From Sclerodactyla briareus (lineage: Eukaryota > Echinodermata > Holothuroidea > Dendrochirotida > Sclerodactylidae), in the NCBI GenBank assembly GCA_026419785.1, contig JAODTK010005559.1, positions 62,001 to 126,000 of the forward strand: a DNA stretch of 64,000 nt, written 5' to 3'. The notes under the pieces are model-generated. The model ran no database searches. It was not told the origin of the DNA and worked only from the letters and a program-made list of their open reading frames with translations. The translations under genes were made by a program, and so were the position numbers. Of this stretch, positions 1-12,700 are shown piece by piece (positions within the stretch are counted from its first letter, which is position 1; each line of letters opens with the position of its first letter).

Positions 1-24
1 ATAGTAAGGCGTCTCTTTTGTTCG

Positions 25-402
25 ATGGAACGAGACTATTCGGGTGCTTTGATTCCGGTTTTTGAATTGTTCATGTTTTCGAGGACTTTCCTTCCACTAT
101 TTCTCTCTTTGAGTTTGCCAAATTTACCACCAATAGGGGTCATTGTCTCAAGCTTCGTTGCAAACGCCGTAAATTGTTTTTTTCGACATTCGGAAAATAT
201 TTCTTCTCCCAGAGAGTTATTCATGGGGGGAATAGACCTTCTGAAGATGGGGTTTCTGTCTACGAGTGTGAATGCATTCAAGAATAGTCTTGATTTAGTT
301 TCAAGAATTGTGGGCGAATTCTTTGAGCATCTGGGTTGTTCTTCTCTTTTGGGATGTTGTGGCTGCTTCGGGGTCTCTCATGAGGGATTCTGTCCTCTCT
401 GA
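25..402 (-). pseudogene. Dispersed-repeat ORF relic, copy 1
   Basis: The minus strand is open through most of this interval. It matches, in the same reading, the plus-strand sequence at 18185-18451. The shared core reads SRLFLNAFTL here and SRLFLKALTL there, preceded in both by a K/E/Q-rich stretch and followed by a Pro and a SL motif about 17 residues on. Nucleotide similarity is also visible (AATCAAGACT, TTCTTGAA, ACACTC blocks). Two diverged copies that keep similar codons suggest a decayed protein-coding part of a mobile element, perhaps an ORF1 or gag-like segment, but I do not recognise the family. The plus-strand 125-codon ORF over the same bases is probably a shadow. The copy may extend beyond the left window edge. 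Confidence 0.45.
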
Positions 403-599
403 CCCGTTTCACTAAACTATAAACTAAACTACACAACAAAAACAATCAAATTTGAAGGGGAAATTGAATCCAATGAAGTTATATTGAAAAATTGCAAGTT
501 TTGACAGAGGGGTAGGTGAGGTTCGGATATCTTCGATCGTCATTCCGCGAGGACCCAGAATAAAAAAAAAGACATTCGAGAGAAAATATGAAAAACGTG

Positions 600-725
600 A
601 CATGAAAATGTGTAGACGTCGTGGGAGGGTTGGGGGGGGGGGGGGGGGGGTGAGGGTGATTTCTTCTTCTCCTTCTCTCGCTGCTGGGTCAAGTGGACCC
701 TTTTGAAAATCCTGGATCCGCCTCT
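600..725. mobile_element. hAT-like MITE remnant with G19 run
   Basis: The right end reads TCCTGGATCCGCCTCTG; its reverse complement begins CAGAGGCGGATCC, the typical terminal form of non-autonomous hAT elements. A run of 19 G lies at 632-650. I cannot place a clear left terminus; a weak CAGAGGGG at about 503 is possible. No target duplication can be shown. The terminal motif resembles the end of the repeat finishing near 40052. Confidence 0.4.
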
Positions 726-1364
726 GGGCTCAGCATCAGAGGATGGCTAATGCATTGCTCTAACACTTAGCGCAAATAGTTCGTTCTGGAATCCGGGTCA
801 GCAGTCATCTAGGGGATATTCGTGACCTTACCGTGGTAGGGTATTGTGGGGAGTCAAGTGTTTTTTTTTTTTGGGTGGGGAGAGGGGTGCTTCCGCAAAT
901 TAACTTGGGATGATCATAACATGTTGTGACTTCTATCAGGGACCCATGTTACCCCATGGTGTTCATGAATTTCGAGTCGGTGGCCGCCTATGTGTCGTTT
1001 TGAGCCACATAGGGATTACCGTAATTTATCTCGATTAATCATTGTACTTGTGTGTCTGAGCCTACCAACCATCAGTGCCCTGTTTACATATGTCAGCGCG
1101 TGCTATACCGGTACTTACTGAAGTTATTAGTAAACTATTGGAAACAGCTGATGTGGTGTTGTAAACTGGTTAACTTGCGTTGAAAAAGTATTGCGCGGTG
1201 TCTATGAGGTCTTAAATTTCGATTGAGACTATGTTTAGATCTTATCAATTTCACAAGTATAGGGTGTGTAATCCCTACAAACACAAAAGTGTCAAAAACT
1301 TTTATCATGTTACGCTGATTGTTTCGAAAATTTTTTGTGAGTAACAAGAAGGTTAGGTGAATGT
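726..1364. other. No recognisable feature
   Basis: Unique-looking sequence with a T12 run at 861-872. No homology, tRNA or convincing exon seen. Confidence 0.5.
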
Positions 1365-1700
1365 TTCCAAAACGTTTCACAAAACGCTTTGAAGAAACGT
1401 TTTGGGAAACATTTCAAAAAATTCTGAAGTGTTCGGAAAAGGTTTGGGGAAAAAAAGATTGCGCCAAAACGGATTTAAGTTAGGTTGTGTTGCGAAGTAT
1501 AATCATATATTACCGTTTGGTTCTTAGGTTGCTGTAACCCTAAAAATTTTGAGGTAAAATTGAAATGTTTTAAATATTTTCCAAAACATTTTTTGAAATG
1601 GTAGGGAAACGTTTCCGTAACATTCATGTTAGCGCAACATAAAAACGTTTTCAAAAAACATATAAAAAACAGTTTCGAAAAGTTTCGTGTTTGCTGGGAT
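1365..1700. repeat. Cluster of AACGTT-centred palindromes
   Basis: Variants of AAACGTTT and GGAAACGTTTCC recur about every 20-60 bp (near 1370, 1395, 1608 and 1643, with weaker forms such as GTTTCGAAAAGTTTCG at 1672). Flanks are A/T-rich on alternating strands. It resembles a low-complexity interspersed repeat rather than a coding segment. Confidence 0.45.
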
Positions 1701-2187
1701 ATACGGTCGTTTGGAGGGCATTTCGTCTGGTATAGAAACTGCGAAAGAGCGATGGCGTCTTGCATGACGTCACGACGAAAAAACCGCCTCAGTCACAAAT
1801 CCACTATTAATCCGGTATATCGTCACTATGATATGTCAATGCAATTAATCCCGATATACCGTCGAGTGATATTTTTGCTGAGGCATACGGAAGCGTCTTT
1901 TCACGTGGAGATGCGACACATATGCCTGTTAAAATGTGGTACACATAAGAACGGTATCAGTTGAAACTCGAATTTTGGTCCAGGGTAATAAAATACGTTA
2001 TGTAATTCAGTACGTCGAAGCATGCAAGCCTATGCTGCATCCTATAGAGTGTCTGAACTTTAACGGAGGTTTAAAAGAATGAATGAAGGAGGAATTGTGG
2101 AATCCGATCACATATTACGTGAATTGCGTGGTAGACTAACTCCAGCAGTTTGAACATTGAATGACAATTATTTGTTTGTTACCGGAG
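1701..2187. other. No recognisable feature
   Basis: Short ORFs on both strands overlap without any recognisable domain. Nothing else is seen before the possible exon that follows. Confidence 0.45.
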
Positions 2188-2363
2188 CACAAAAGGGTGG
2201 ACTTCCGATCGATACCATTAATCCCCTGAAAGGTACCCCCGGAAGCGTAAAAAAATTGAAAAAATATGTTCAATATAAGATTGACAATTCTTTTCCAATA
2301 TTCAACAATATGAGTAATGTCGGACTATTGTCTTTCGATTTGAATCCGAAACTGAATGCCGAG
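2188..2363 (+). CDS. Possible internal exon of a von Willebrand factor A domain protein
   Basis: The open frame contains PGSVKKLKKYVQYKIDNSF, then VGLLSFDLNP and a trailing acidic or hydrophobic segment. This follows the spacing of helix 1 and strand 2 in vWA domains (VKxFVxxVVxxFxI ... VGLVxFSxxP). vWA domains usually sit in secreted or membrane adhesion proteins and bind ligands through a metal site; the DxSxS metal motif would lie in an upstream exon that I did not find. The exon would end before GTGAGAG at 2364, a good donor, with the next in-frame stop just after it. The acceptor is uncertain: AG at 2186-2187 or 2194-2195. An in-frame stop at 2151 means it cannot extend far upstream as one ORF. 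It could also be a chance ORF. Confidence 0.33.
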
Positions 2364-5339
2364 GTGAGAGGTTAGTTAGGAAACCAACGTAAAATTGAGA
2401 GATTGGTCTGTATAATGTCAAATGCTGTGTTTGTTAGGCTTGTCGCATAATATGACCGCACAGAGTTGCGACAAACACTAATGTTCCGTTCACTTCCCCC
2501 CCCTATTCTTTATGGGGACACGGGCGCTAAGTTCGAGAGCACTTCCGGCCAAAATTCCTTTGTGCCAAAACAATATGGCGCCTCACCTGTGCCGCATCCG
2601 ACTGCTACCAATTAAACCAATATAGTCAACAATCAGATGGTACGGGATTCGGCCCGGGAGGGAAGTTGGAAGCGAGAGAGGCCGAGATGCATATATAAGA
2701 AAAACAAGCAAAATGCACGCAGATAACAACCTCCAATGTCCATCTATAGCCTCACGATGTTTATGGGAATGAGCCAGTCGAACATGATCCCGATAAACGC
2801 CGTCCAATAAATCCCTGGAAAGTCTCCCAAGGGCGCGCGTCCGCGCACCCACTACTAGGTACCTGCCGCCAATTGTAAGCACTCTAGTGAAAATTACGAA
2901 TTGCTACACCGCGAGCGATTTCTATTCCTGAGATTACCTGCTACATTGTTACGATATGCCAGTTCACTATACGACGCGACTGCTGAGCGACGCGATATGT
3001 ATGTACTGTCGAATCACGCTGAACCCATACCCGAATCAGCAGAATGTGCTGTGGGGAGCGTCCTTGTAATCGATTGTACGTTTATCATATAAAATTCTAA
3101 ATTAATAGGGCTGGAATACGCGCCCCAGTCATTCTCCTTTGGGACATCCCGGTCGCTGAGAAATTCATCAAACAATATGTATATATATATATTATTATAT
3201 ATATATATATATATATAATCGTCTCCGCAGCGCTCGCGTGGTATTAGCGATTCTTGCGCGGCAGGGATTTATCTACTCGCTCGATGGTGATGTGCAGCCT
3301 CGCGTACGTAAGAAGGAACGAACCCATAGGCTACGCTCGATTCACGGAGAGTGTTTATGAACGATAGGAGCCTCCTCTGTCGCTACGGATTTTCCCGCGC
3401 GTCTTGAGTCGGCTTGTTATTCGAAATTACAGGAGCCTACATACTTAGCTCGAAGGCCTGAAAGGGTCGTCTGCTCCGAGTCGTCGATTCATTACAGGCT
3501 TCCTTGCCGATGCCATAAGACAAAAATAAACAGGGCCCTATTCACGGTGCAAACCTCATATCAGGAAAAGCGTGGAGTTCATCGTTATTGACATATAACT
3601 CACTTTTCACCCGTGTTTGCCAAATTCTCGTTGGATACGTGTTATAATGGAAGAATAGGAATGCTCGAACACAAGGAAAACCTACATTTAGTAAGGATAT
3701 AAGTGCGATGGTGAGTACCGGATTTTCATTTGATCTCCCCCGAATTGTTTCGTAAAGCAACAGCCTCGACAGGTGCGCGGTATGAAGCTTTAACTAAACA
3801 TAGAATACGATAAACAATTTGTCAGTAGCGATTAGGGTTATGTCGAATTGCATCCGTACCGTGGTGTGGCGAAGGTCGCTGTGAATTTGTGGGGATTATT
3901 CCGAACAATCAGATCCGATCGTCTTGTATCCGGGCAATAACGTAACGGGTATACGTCATGGCAACATGACCAGTTAGAGACGCTAGCCTTACCGTGTCGC
4001 ATGCGTTACCACTCAACAGTTGCACTTGTTATCTACTGAGTGGAATTACCATCCTGTCATAGAACGACAGTCCTTCCAATTTGCACCGTCCGTAATTTCC
4101 TTCATGGTCTTCAAACTGTCTTCAAATTGATATTCAGTGGTGTAAGCTACATTTTATGTAATCTCTAGCATAAATTGTCTTTTAAGCGATACCTATAGTG
4201 TACATTCTGGCGGTATTAAACCATAGACCTCAAAATTATACAGGGTACTGATTTTTTCGCAGTTCAGTAAGGTTTTTTGCACTGTTATTGTTCAATGTCA
4301 AATATTCAAACTTATTCGCGCGCATGTTGTCTAGGGGGGGGGCCCATCCATTTATTATTATTAATAGGGAGGGTGAGGATTTTATGAGGGCGCACTTTTC
4401 TTGGTTTCCCGCCCCCCCCTTCCACCCCCCCCCCCCCCAAGACAAATCCCTCAGTACGCGGATGAACGAGTCACAAAGTCGTTAGTCAGGAAAAATCATG
4501 TGTAAATTCCATGTGGTACAACACGTGTTGCCACAGTGTTACTAGGGGGGTTTACTCGCTTTTTTTCAAGTCAAGGAGGTTAATTCCATGACTCGGCAGT
4601 AATTTCGGGATCTGGTGGTAGTGTATCGTGATTTGAAATTCCTCATCATTATTCTTGCAACAGTGCCTATAAATTTTGATCCGCCCAAACTCATTTGAGG
4701 CCAAACATGGAAAACGAAGAAAAAAAAATAACTGAAAGGAAACGAAATGGCAGTTAGTCAAACGTCCGTGCTCTGAAGGCATGGATTAAATGGGGAGTTT
4801 CTTTTGGCACGAAACTGAATTGATTTTTTTTCCCTCACGCCCCAAAATGATATATAATCCCGCCCGTTAGACCACGAAAAACAGATAATTATGCTTGAAA
4901 GGCATAAATTTAGAGGTGATATTAGATTAGCGTACGAGCAACAGCGATCCGGGACCCACCCCCCCCCCCCCCCCAATATGGTAGCCCGACGGCTATTTCG
5001 CCGACATTGCATCCAGATACTCCAGCGGCAACCATGTTTAAACAAATGCTAAGACCTGAATGATCAAGTTTTAGTGAGATCTGCTGCTCTCATTTTCGAT
5101 TTTTTGGCAATAAATGCCTTGAAATTTACTCCGGGTTCTTCCTAATTATCATGAAAAAGGTCTCCTTCAATCCTATCTTTGTATAAGTCTGGCTTTACCA
5201 GCTTGGCGTGTTGCTCCCCCTTTTGGACGTTGTCGATTTCCTGCTAGGGGACCAATCAGTTAAATTAAACAAACACTAACATACAAAACGCTACCTCGAG
5301 GTGAAGGTGGTTTTTGAGCGACGGGATCTTGATTTTTTC
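2364..5339. other. Unannotated stretch with microsatellite and G/C runs
   Basis: No gene recognised. It contains an (AT)n microsatellite at 3176-3218, a G9 run at 4334-4342, C8 at 4412-4419, C14 at 4425-4438 and C16 at 4959-4974. The ORFs near 4236-4485 and 4758-5045 exist mainly because homopolymers read as Gly or Pro. Confidence 0.5.
3176..3218. repeat. (AT)n microsatellite
   Basis: Alternating TA interrupted once by TTATT; about 43 bp. Confidence 0.9.
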
Positions 5340-5910
5340 ATTTGTGGGTGCGACCACTTGTTGAATGTTGGGTGCACGGTGCACGTACTATCATTATGAT
5401 GGCACACCGTGCGGCATCGAAAATACGGTCAGGGAACGCCACAAATTGCGCTATCAAAAAGAAAAGTAAAAAATTTCAAGTGACAGAAAAGGTCAATCCA
5501 AAATTGGCCCGAATTCCGATGGAATGCCCAAAAGTTTTAAAAAAACTTTGTTTTTTGGCGGGAGGAAAGGAGATTAAGGCGACGGGAGTAAGTATACCAG
5601 GTGGCGGGGCCTATGGATTTGGGTATATATAGTCTATTTGCAAGTTGAAAGAAGAGTATTTAGCAATCAATTTAGCGGGCGGGACACTGTTGAAGTTGGT
5701 GTTGGCGTTTATGCACGGTTGCACATACTAAGGGGTCGGGCACACGGTGCGGGTAGATAGAAACCACTATTAAAAATAGCCATCGACGAGTCAGTCAGGG
5801 AACGCCTCAAATTCGTGGGGAAAGAAATGATTAAAAATTCAGGTGAAGATACGTTTAATCCAAAGTTGCTTGACTTTTTGATGGAATGTCCAAAAGTGTT
5901 GAAATTTTCG
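5340..5910. repeat. Diverged direct duplication, about 340 bp apart
   Basis: The order of motifs in 5385-5550 is repeated in 5725-5905: CACGTACTA/CACATACTA, GGCACACCGTGCGG/GGCACACGGTGCGG, GTCAGGGAACGCC (identical), AATCCAAA and GATGGAATGYCCAAAAGT. Spacing within the copies differs by indels. ORFs of 96 and 112 codons (5342-5632, 5815-6153) share MECPKVLK because of the duplication; I do not recognise a domain in either. Confidence 0.6.
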
Positions 5911-6153
5911 AGAGCACTTTGCCGCAGTTGCGGTTTTACTCTGTGTTATACTCAACGGGCGAACCGTCCTGCCCCAATTGAGAAATGTCACTCTCATGCG
6001 CTTGTGGTCAGCAAAGAAGCTAACAATGCGGGCCGTAATCTTTGGGTAAAGACTCATGCCTATCTAAGTAATCAGTCAGAGAGGGGTCAGTGGCAATGTC
6101 GTTTGGGGTGTCGAATTGGATCCTGCAAAATCCTGCACTTCGCGCGAACGTAG

Positions 6154-8025
6154 TGATTTGTTACTCATTGTCCATTTCCATTGCTCCCTCATGAGCGTAA
6201 CCACTGGCCCGTATTTTAGAATGTCACAGCAACCAACTGCAATAATTGGAATCGATCTCTAAGGCGATAAGTTTTTGGAGAACCTTTCCTAAAGTAAATA
6301 TTTGTTATCAATTTTCAGGAATGCTGCTTACGGTCCCCATGAAGGCACGGGAAGTGCCGTTCCCTCAATCTATATAGACAGGTCTGTCATACGTTTGTTT
6401 TCTTGTAACGCTACGCGCCAAAAACCTGGTAATGGCGCTCCGCTCAGATTGTATTCATCTAGTCCCGTCCCCCCCCCCCCCTTGGGTACTAGTGGCACTT
6501 GAACAAGGTAATGCAATGAGTAAAGCAGATGAACGAAGATAAATTAAGACAACTAATTTAAATGTACTCCTATAGTAATTGTAGATTCGAGTTATAATCC
6601 TCTTCTTATCATACGACAGATCTCCCCATAATAGTGTAATTCCCGAATGTCTCCATATCGGGGTTATAATTAGGCTATTGCCATGACCCGGCGTGCGGCG
6701 CTATTAATATCTTGTAGTACTTCCCACGTCCATTAAATGGAGATGATCACTTGATGAATGAAACCAAAAAACGATTGGGAGGGCGTTCCTTTTTACCACG
6801 GCTCTATATTACGCCACCAAACACGTCACGTTACGGTACACGATATTCATTGTGGAGAATCCCCTCTACACTCCATTGCCCGTCACTTGCGAGAACTGTG
6901 TTTAGCTATCTGGTTGTATGGGTTTCGTCACGATTTGCTTGTGCCTGTAGGGAGTGGCTGCATGGTTAAATGGCTATGACGGATGACCTGAACCCTAATT
7001 CAGTACGTTCACCCCGTCCCCCTCTCCTGAAAGAATGTCTACTGTAAAGCCGTTAAAGAGTCTTCTCGCCATGCCGTAACTGTAAGACTAGGATTCCATA
7101 TATGCGATGTGGTGTAAACCCCAAAGTTGCGATTTCACCAAGGAGAATAAGTAATTAACAGACTCGGTGTATGGTGAGGAGAAGGTCATAACAGTGTATC
7201 AGCTCATGTATATGGAAGTTGGATTCTTTATGAGAAGATATTCCATAGGATCACTAGCCTATGCAATCCAGCATTGGTACACATACAATTCCCCCTCCTA
7301 ACAGCGAGACAGAAGAGCCCAATCAGGAAATTACGTTGCCCAGCTAGGATTCTTCTGGCAATCTTCTATAACGGACAACCAGAAATGAATGTAAACTTTA
7401 ATTAAAAAGAGCTACGTTCAACGTCCATCTAATGATCATAATGCATTTCCTAATGCGTCCTTAATCATAGTAATAGTCTAGACGTCGCTCCAAATTCTGT
7501 AGTACCGAGGCACTGTTTTCGCTTCGTTTTAGGGTGACGGGTTGCACAGCATGCAGATTGGTCTATTTATGAGTATATGTGCCTATCGTAACATCACGGA
7601 ATAATCTTCCTCGAAAGGGTAACGTCTTCGTTCACTTTTATTCATTGCGAACAATTGAAAATGAATATACAGATTCATTCTGCTGCATGTGTTGATACTT
7701 TTAACATATACTGAACAATACAGTTGAATCACCGTATTGTTGTGTCAACTGACGCGCTTTCCGTGACCCTCAGACCGTTATGGGGAGGGGAGGTTCCGTA
7801 GACGTCCCCAAAGACATTGAATGAAAATGCTCCAACTAGGTCGACGGCGATCATATTTTGTTCGCCCCACTTAAACAGTTGAGGAAGCGTCAATGATCCA
7901 CACAGATTCCTCAATTTACACCACTTTATAGAAGGCAAATCCGACGAGAAATGACCACGTTCTCCATGGTTGAGAATCGCCTAAAACTGCTAGATGACCC
8001 AATTAATAATAATAATAATAATAAG

Positions 8026-8059
<34 letters not shown>

Positions 8060-9299
8060 TATAATAAAATAAAACGTTGTGCAATAGAAAGATAGAGAGT
8101 GGAGCAGTAGATAACTCGGAACGGATTCTCTCTTCAAAACAAGTAATTTTGAAGGGAATAGTCGTGAAATGATGGAATATCGACCTAATTGCATCCTTGT
8201 CAGCCGTTTGATGCTTCTGCAAAATAGTTCAAATCATGTTCCAATCATATTGGTCAATATTAAAATCTTCTGTGACTACACTTTAGTGGTATATAATCAT
8301 GAGTATTTTCCGCGTATACGGGGTGGCTAGTTGATGTGGTATGGGAGTCCGTTCTTCCTCCTGCCTACCCTTCTTTTGAGCGCCGTAAACCGTCTTTAAC
8401 CATACACATGATATATTGGTGTAGCCTCGCAGATAAGAACTCAGCCTCCTAGCACTAGCAGGCCCTTATCTGTTTTCCATCTATTCAAACTGCGCCAAGG
8501 TGGATCTGTGGTAATATATGCAGATGTATGTCATTTTTCGTGGGCAAGTCTTGTCCCTTCGCAAACTCCTTTGGTATGCGAAGTTTTGATATTCTTCCTT
8601 GGAAAGGTAACATCAAGGCTTGTACGTGATCGATTGGCGCTGAGCCAACATCTATCTCAATAGGCACGACGCGCCATTTAATGTGAAGAATGCTTGCATT
8701 TGACTGGCTTGATGATGCCATGTCCGATCCCGCGTGCAAAGCAATGCTTCAAACAGCGTTAGTCAGTTTATAGGCAACTTCGGTGGACGGCGGGCCAAGA
8801 GAACACGTAGCCAGTGAACTGAAAAAATGCTCTCTGTATAAAAAACAAGCGCCATCCATTCCGAATGATGATCTGACTGGGTTCCAGGAAAGATGGAGCA
8901 CAAAAGGCGTGGAATTTGCATTTACTGCCGTTAAATAGAATGATTAATAAATTTAATAGTAGAATATTTTTTTTAGTATGATCATCGATCCTGTAGAGGA
9001 AAGGGGAAGTCGAAAACATCCCAATTGAAAGAGACATCGGCTGGTATAGGTAAAACCGTGGACATGAATACCTCCATATTTAAGCAATCAGTGGGAGTGG
9101 TTGTAGGAGGCATTCTCGAGTGTATAGAGGAATGGGAACTGAAAACACAATGACTGGACATGGGGAGAAACTCCCCCCCCCCCCCCCTCCCTCGGAATCA
9201 GGGGGGCCTTAAATGCCAATTGGTTTTTAATATAGTAACCTAGATATACTATCCGTTCAAGAAATAGAATATCTATCTCCTTGTCGTGGGAATTGTTTA
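6154..9299. other. Unannotated stretch
   Basis: No gene recognised. It holds a C13 run (6469-6481), an (AAT)n microsatellite (8004-8070) and a C15 run (9173-9187). Overlapping ORFs at 6751-6979 in two frames carry no domain I know. An acceptor-like pyrimidine stretch ending TTTTCAG at about 6318 is followed by a short open frame, too little to call an exon. Confidence 0.5.
8004..8070. repeat. (AAT)n microsatellite
   Basis: AAT/ATA trinucleotides with a few interruptions, ending in TATATAATAAAAT. Confidence 0.9.
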
Positions 9300-9705
9300 A
9301 ATAGATTTCTAGATGGACGTTAAGTAATTTCTGATACAATGTATAGCCCATCTGAACATCCACCCTGGTTTAGAACTAATTTTAACTCTCACCTGAAGTT
9401 AGGGGGAATTTTTGGCCAGGTTCCGGGTCCAGGGACGTCGATGTTATTTGTCGGCAATATACCACACTCTGAAATCTATTCTATGTGGAAATAATTGTGA
9501 GCCTCCATCTGGTTTCAGGGAAATGTGGATTTCTAGGTGGCCGTTAACGTAATCTGGTGCGATATAGCACACCAAAAACCCATATCTTTTGGAAAATAAG
9601 TGGAATTTTCCACCGGGTCTTCGGGATTTATTTCCATTTCCAGATGCGGCCTTTAATGCAGTGCAATATTAGCACCTCTAAACATCCACCATGTTGAAGA
9701 AATTA
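9300..9705. repeat. Degenerate tandem repeat, about 105-120 bp period
   Basis: Similar blocks recur near 9305, 9424, 9528 and 9632. The common theme is a TTTCTAGRTGG or TTCCAGATG block, then CGTTAA or CTTTAA, then GTGCAATAT or GCGATATAG, then CACC. The block at 9305 and the one at 9632 both close with AACATCCACC. Copies are strongly diverged, so the array is old. Confidence 0.45.
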
Positions 9706-12700
9706 ATTCAGAAAATTCACCGGATCTAGTGGATGAATTGTAGGGAGGGGTTTCGTCTCCTAAATTAATTGACACGCCGTCCTAGCAGCTAGTATTTCAA
9801 GATTCTATAGTTGAATCTCGCGAGCTTGTTTTGTTTTCTCCTGGACAGATAGAGCAATGGTCAAATGTTGCTGCCACCCATGGGGTCGTGTGACGTTTAA
9901 AAACACGTTCTGTTAAATCATTACTTCTGTCATCATAGCGGGATCTATCATCACCGGTCCTTATGGGAGGCATTTTTTTCACCTTTTTTACCCACCGGTG
10001 TTTTCAAATACACGCTTCAAAGCCCCTACGGATTGTGGTTGAACGTATTCATCTTGGAATAAAAATAAGGCATTGGCACGATAGTAACATGGCGAATGAC
10101 ATGCATGTCACGGTTGACACGAAGGGAAAAGGCCTCTGACAGTTATTTCTCAATGACTTAGCTCTCAGTGATTGTCACACTGAAAATTGGCCCCGGGGAT
10201 CAATGAAACATAATGTGATCTGGAAAAAATGTTGTCTTCCCCCAGGACCAGTTCTACATAAAGTGATATCATAATGACGGATATCATATCAATTTTTTTT
10301 CGCAGATTACTGCTTGAATTAGCATCACGCGAATGTCGCGAATGCTCCTGGTGGTAAAATTTTTAACCCCACCACAGGGCGACCCTGGTTATCACAACAG
10401 CGAGTAAATGAGTGTGTAACTATTGAATCGGAAAGGAATCTGCCCTTAGGAAATGTTGTGTCATTGTTCCCTGATAGTTGAAAGAAATCCTCAATTCGAC
10501 TCCCTAGGTTGCACCCCGGGTAAACAGTGAAAGCATATACGTTAGTCTAGGTTTCTATCTGTTGAAACCCTAGGCAGCTAGCTTCAATACGTAGTACAAG
10601 TGGTACTCCAAACCATCACTTAGGCTTTGCTTCCTTATTTCTGTTGCCTTCCATGCAGTATTTTCCATACAGTACTTATTTAGACTGAGGCTAGCACTCG
10701 ATGTGAGTTCAACTGTCACGAGGCCTAAAGGCTCGCTATATCCTAGCCGAATTTTGACTATTGCCTAAAAAGGTAAATTCACACTGTCAGCTGTAGCGTT
10801 ATAGGCCTAGGATAGACTGAAGGATAGACTGAATTACCCAAGGTAGCCAGTCGTAGCGCGGTAGCCGATGTTCACACCCGCTTAGGAGTTTCCAGTCCCA
10901 GGGTTTTCTCGCTCTGATTGGAAAAAAAATGTTGTCATTATTATCAATGAGAAAATCACTTGAATTCTTGTCTCTACCACCTCACTCAGCCATGCCTGGT
11001 CCAGTCTAATAATATTAAATTGTCTAATGTATGGAATTCGTGACAAAACAGTGTTTAGAAAAGAATTCAATTCGTAAATTGTTTCATCTTTAGGCTAGTT
11101 CTTGTCGTATTAGTGATGTGTCTGGGGTATGGAAATAAATAACGTGAACGAAGGTGTGTTCTCTTTTAGTGCATGATGATCACAGAATGTCAGCAGAAAT
11201 GGTTTCACAGTTACTTTTTAAATTTCGAAACCTATTCTAATCCCGACCATAGAAGCCACAGTTGGAAGTCGTACGAAACCTAGTAAAGATGGTATATTAT
11301 TGGCCACAAGAATGTTACCTTTAATCGACTCTTGGAGCGCCGGTGGCGTCTTTAAACATTCGGCGCAACTGAGGTATAGTATTGATGGGCAAATGCAGAC
11401 ACAATCAGTGATGCTCCAGGCATCATTTAGTTCATTTATCACAGCCCCAAACAGACATATGATGTATTACTATAGATACACAAGAGTCACGTTTGACTGA
11501 TGGGTATCAAATTATTGTGTTGGCAATGTTCCGAAACAAGTTGATGCCATGTTATTCATGTTGTAGGGGCCGGGGAATCGAGATAAACGAAAGTTAAAAC
11601 TACGCAATGAGCTTTCTCGTTTCTCCTTCCACATCAAATCGGCCGCCTTCCCCGATGTAGGCTAAGGTATAATAAAATGCCGTGAGGTAGTATAAGATAG
11701 CTATAGAGATAAGGGTCAACGACACACCCAAACGCACGCGTGTTATATAGTTGTAGTCACGTTCTATTACGAGTGTTTCCCCGAAGGGTGGAATTTCAAT
11801 ACAGGGGTGCGGTGAAAATCTGAAAGAATCTCAGTTTGCGCATTTTTTTTATACGAGAACGGTTGTATGGTGGAGGCAGGGGGAACAAAAAGTACGATCA
11901 ATGAAGAAGCTCATGAATTATGTCGTCAAATTAATTTATGTGAAGATATTCCAGAGGTTCTAGCAGTGATGCGGAAGGATACCCGTGGGTATAGCGTTGC
12001 CTGTTCGTCTTACCGGGATAACAAGGGCATACCAATACAACCATGGAATCTATGGTATTAGGCCTTACGGAGAGGCAATGGTTTATAGCCTAATGCTTGT
12101 AACTATATAGTTGAAGAGATGTAACATCGTATCAGCAACATACAGTTTGTGTTGCTCTAACTTTAAATCGCAGGAAAGATTCATGAGAAAATTATCGGTT
12201 TAAGAGCAACCCGGCGGGTGTGAAAAGGGTCAGTATGTATGCATGCAATATCGAAGCAGGGAGTGCAATCTCCTCCTTGCCACAGGTTTGGGGACATCTT
12301 CTTCAATAGGCTATTAGGTAGGGCGACTGATGTAAGGTCGATTGGACATGTCTCGCCCAAAGACCATAGCAAAAGTTATAAAAATATGACGTATGGTAAT
12401 CCATATTCTACACAGCAGCTGTCAATCCAGTATAGGCTCGTTTTCATTGGATTACCGGAGCTAGACAGCAAACCTGGTGAGAACGGTCAACTATGATCAA
12501 CATAAAACATTGGGCAAGATCTACGTTTAGTTTCAGACCTCTGACAACACTCACCAGTGACAGAACGACGTGGAGAGCAATCGTTAAGAGGTAATGCGCA
12601 GTGCTAAGCAGCAGAATAGTGTACCAGATGACGAGAGGTGTTCGTTCCAATTCATTCAATCATTATTTTTCTTCGCCGGAATAGGTTTCTCACATTCTCT

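Noticed and set aside
4236-4485. Gly- and Pro-rich ORFs on opposite strands
   Set aside because: Opposite readings of C and G homopolymers; no independent coding signal.
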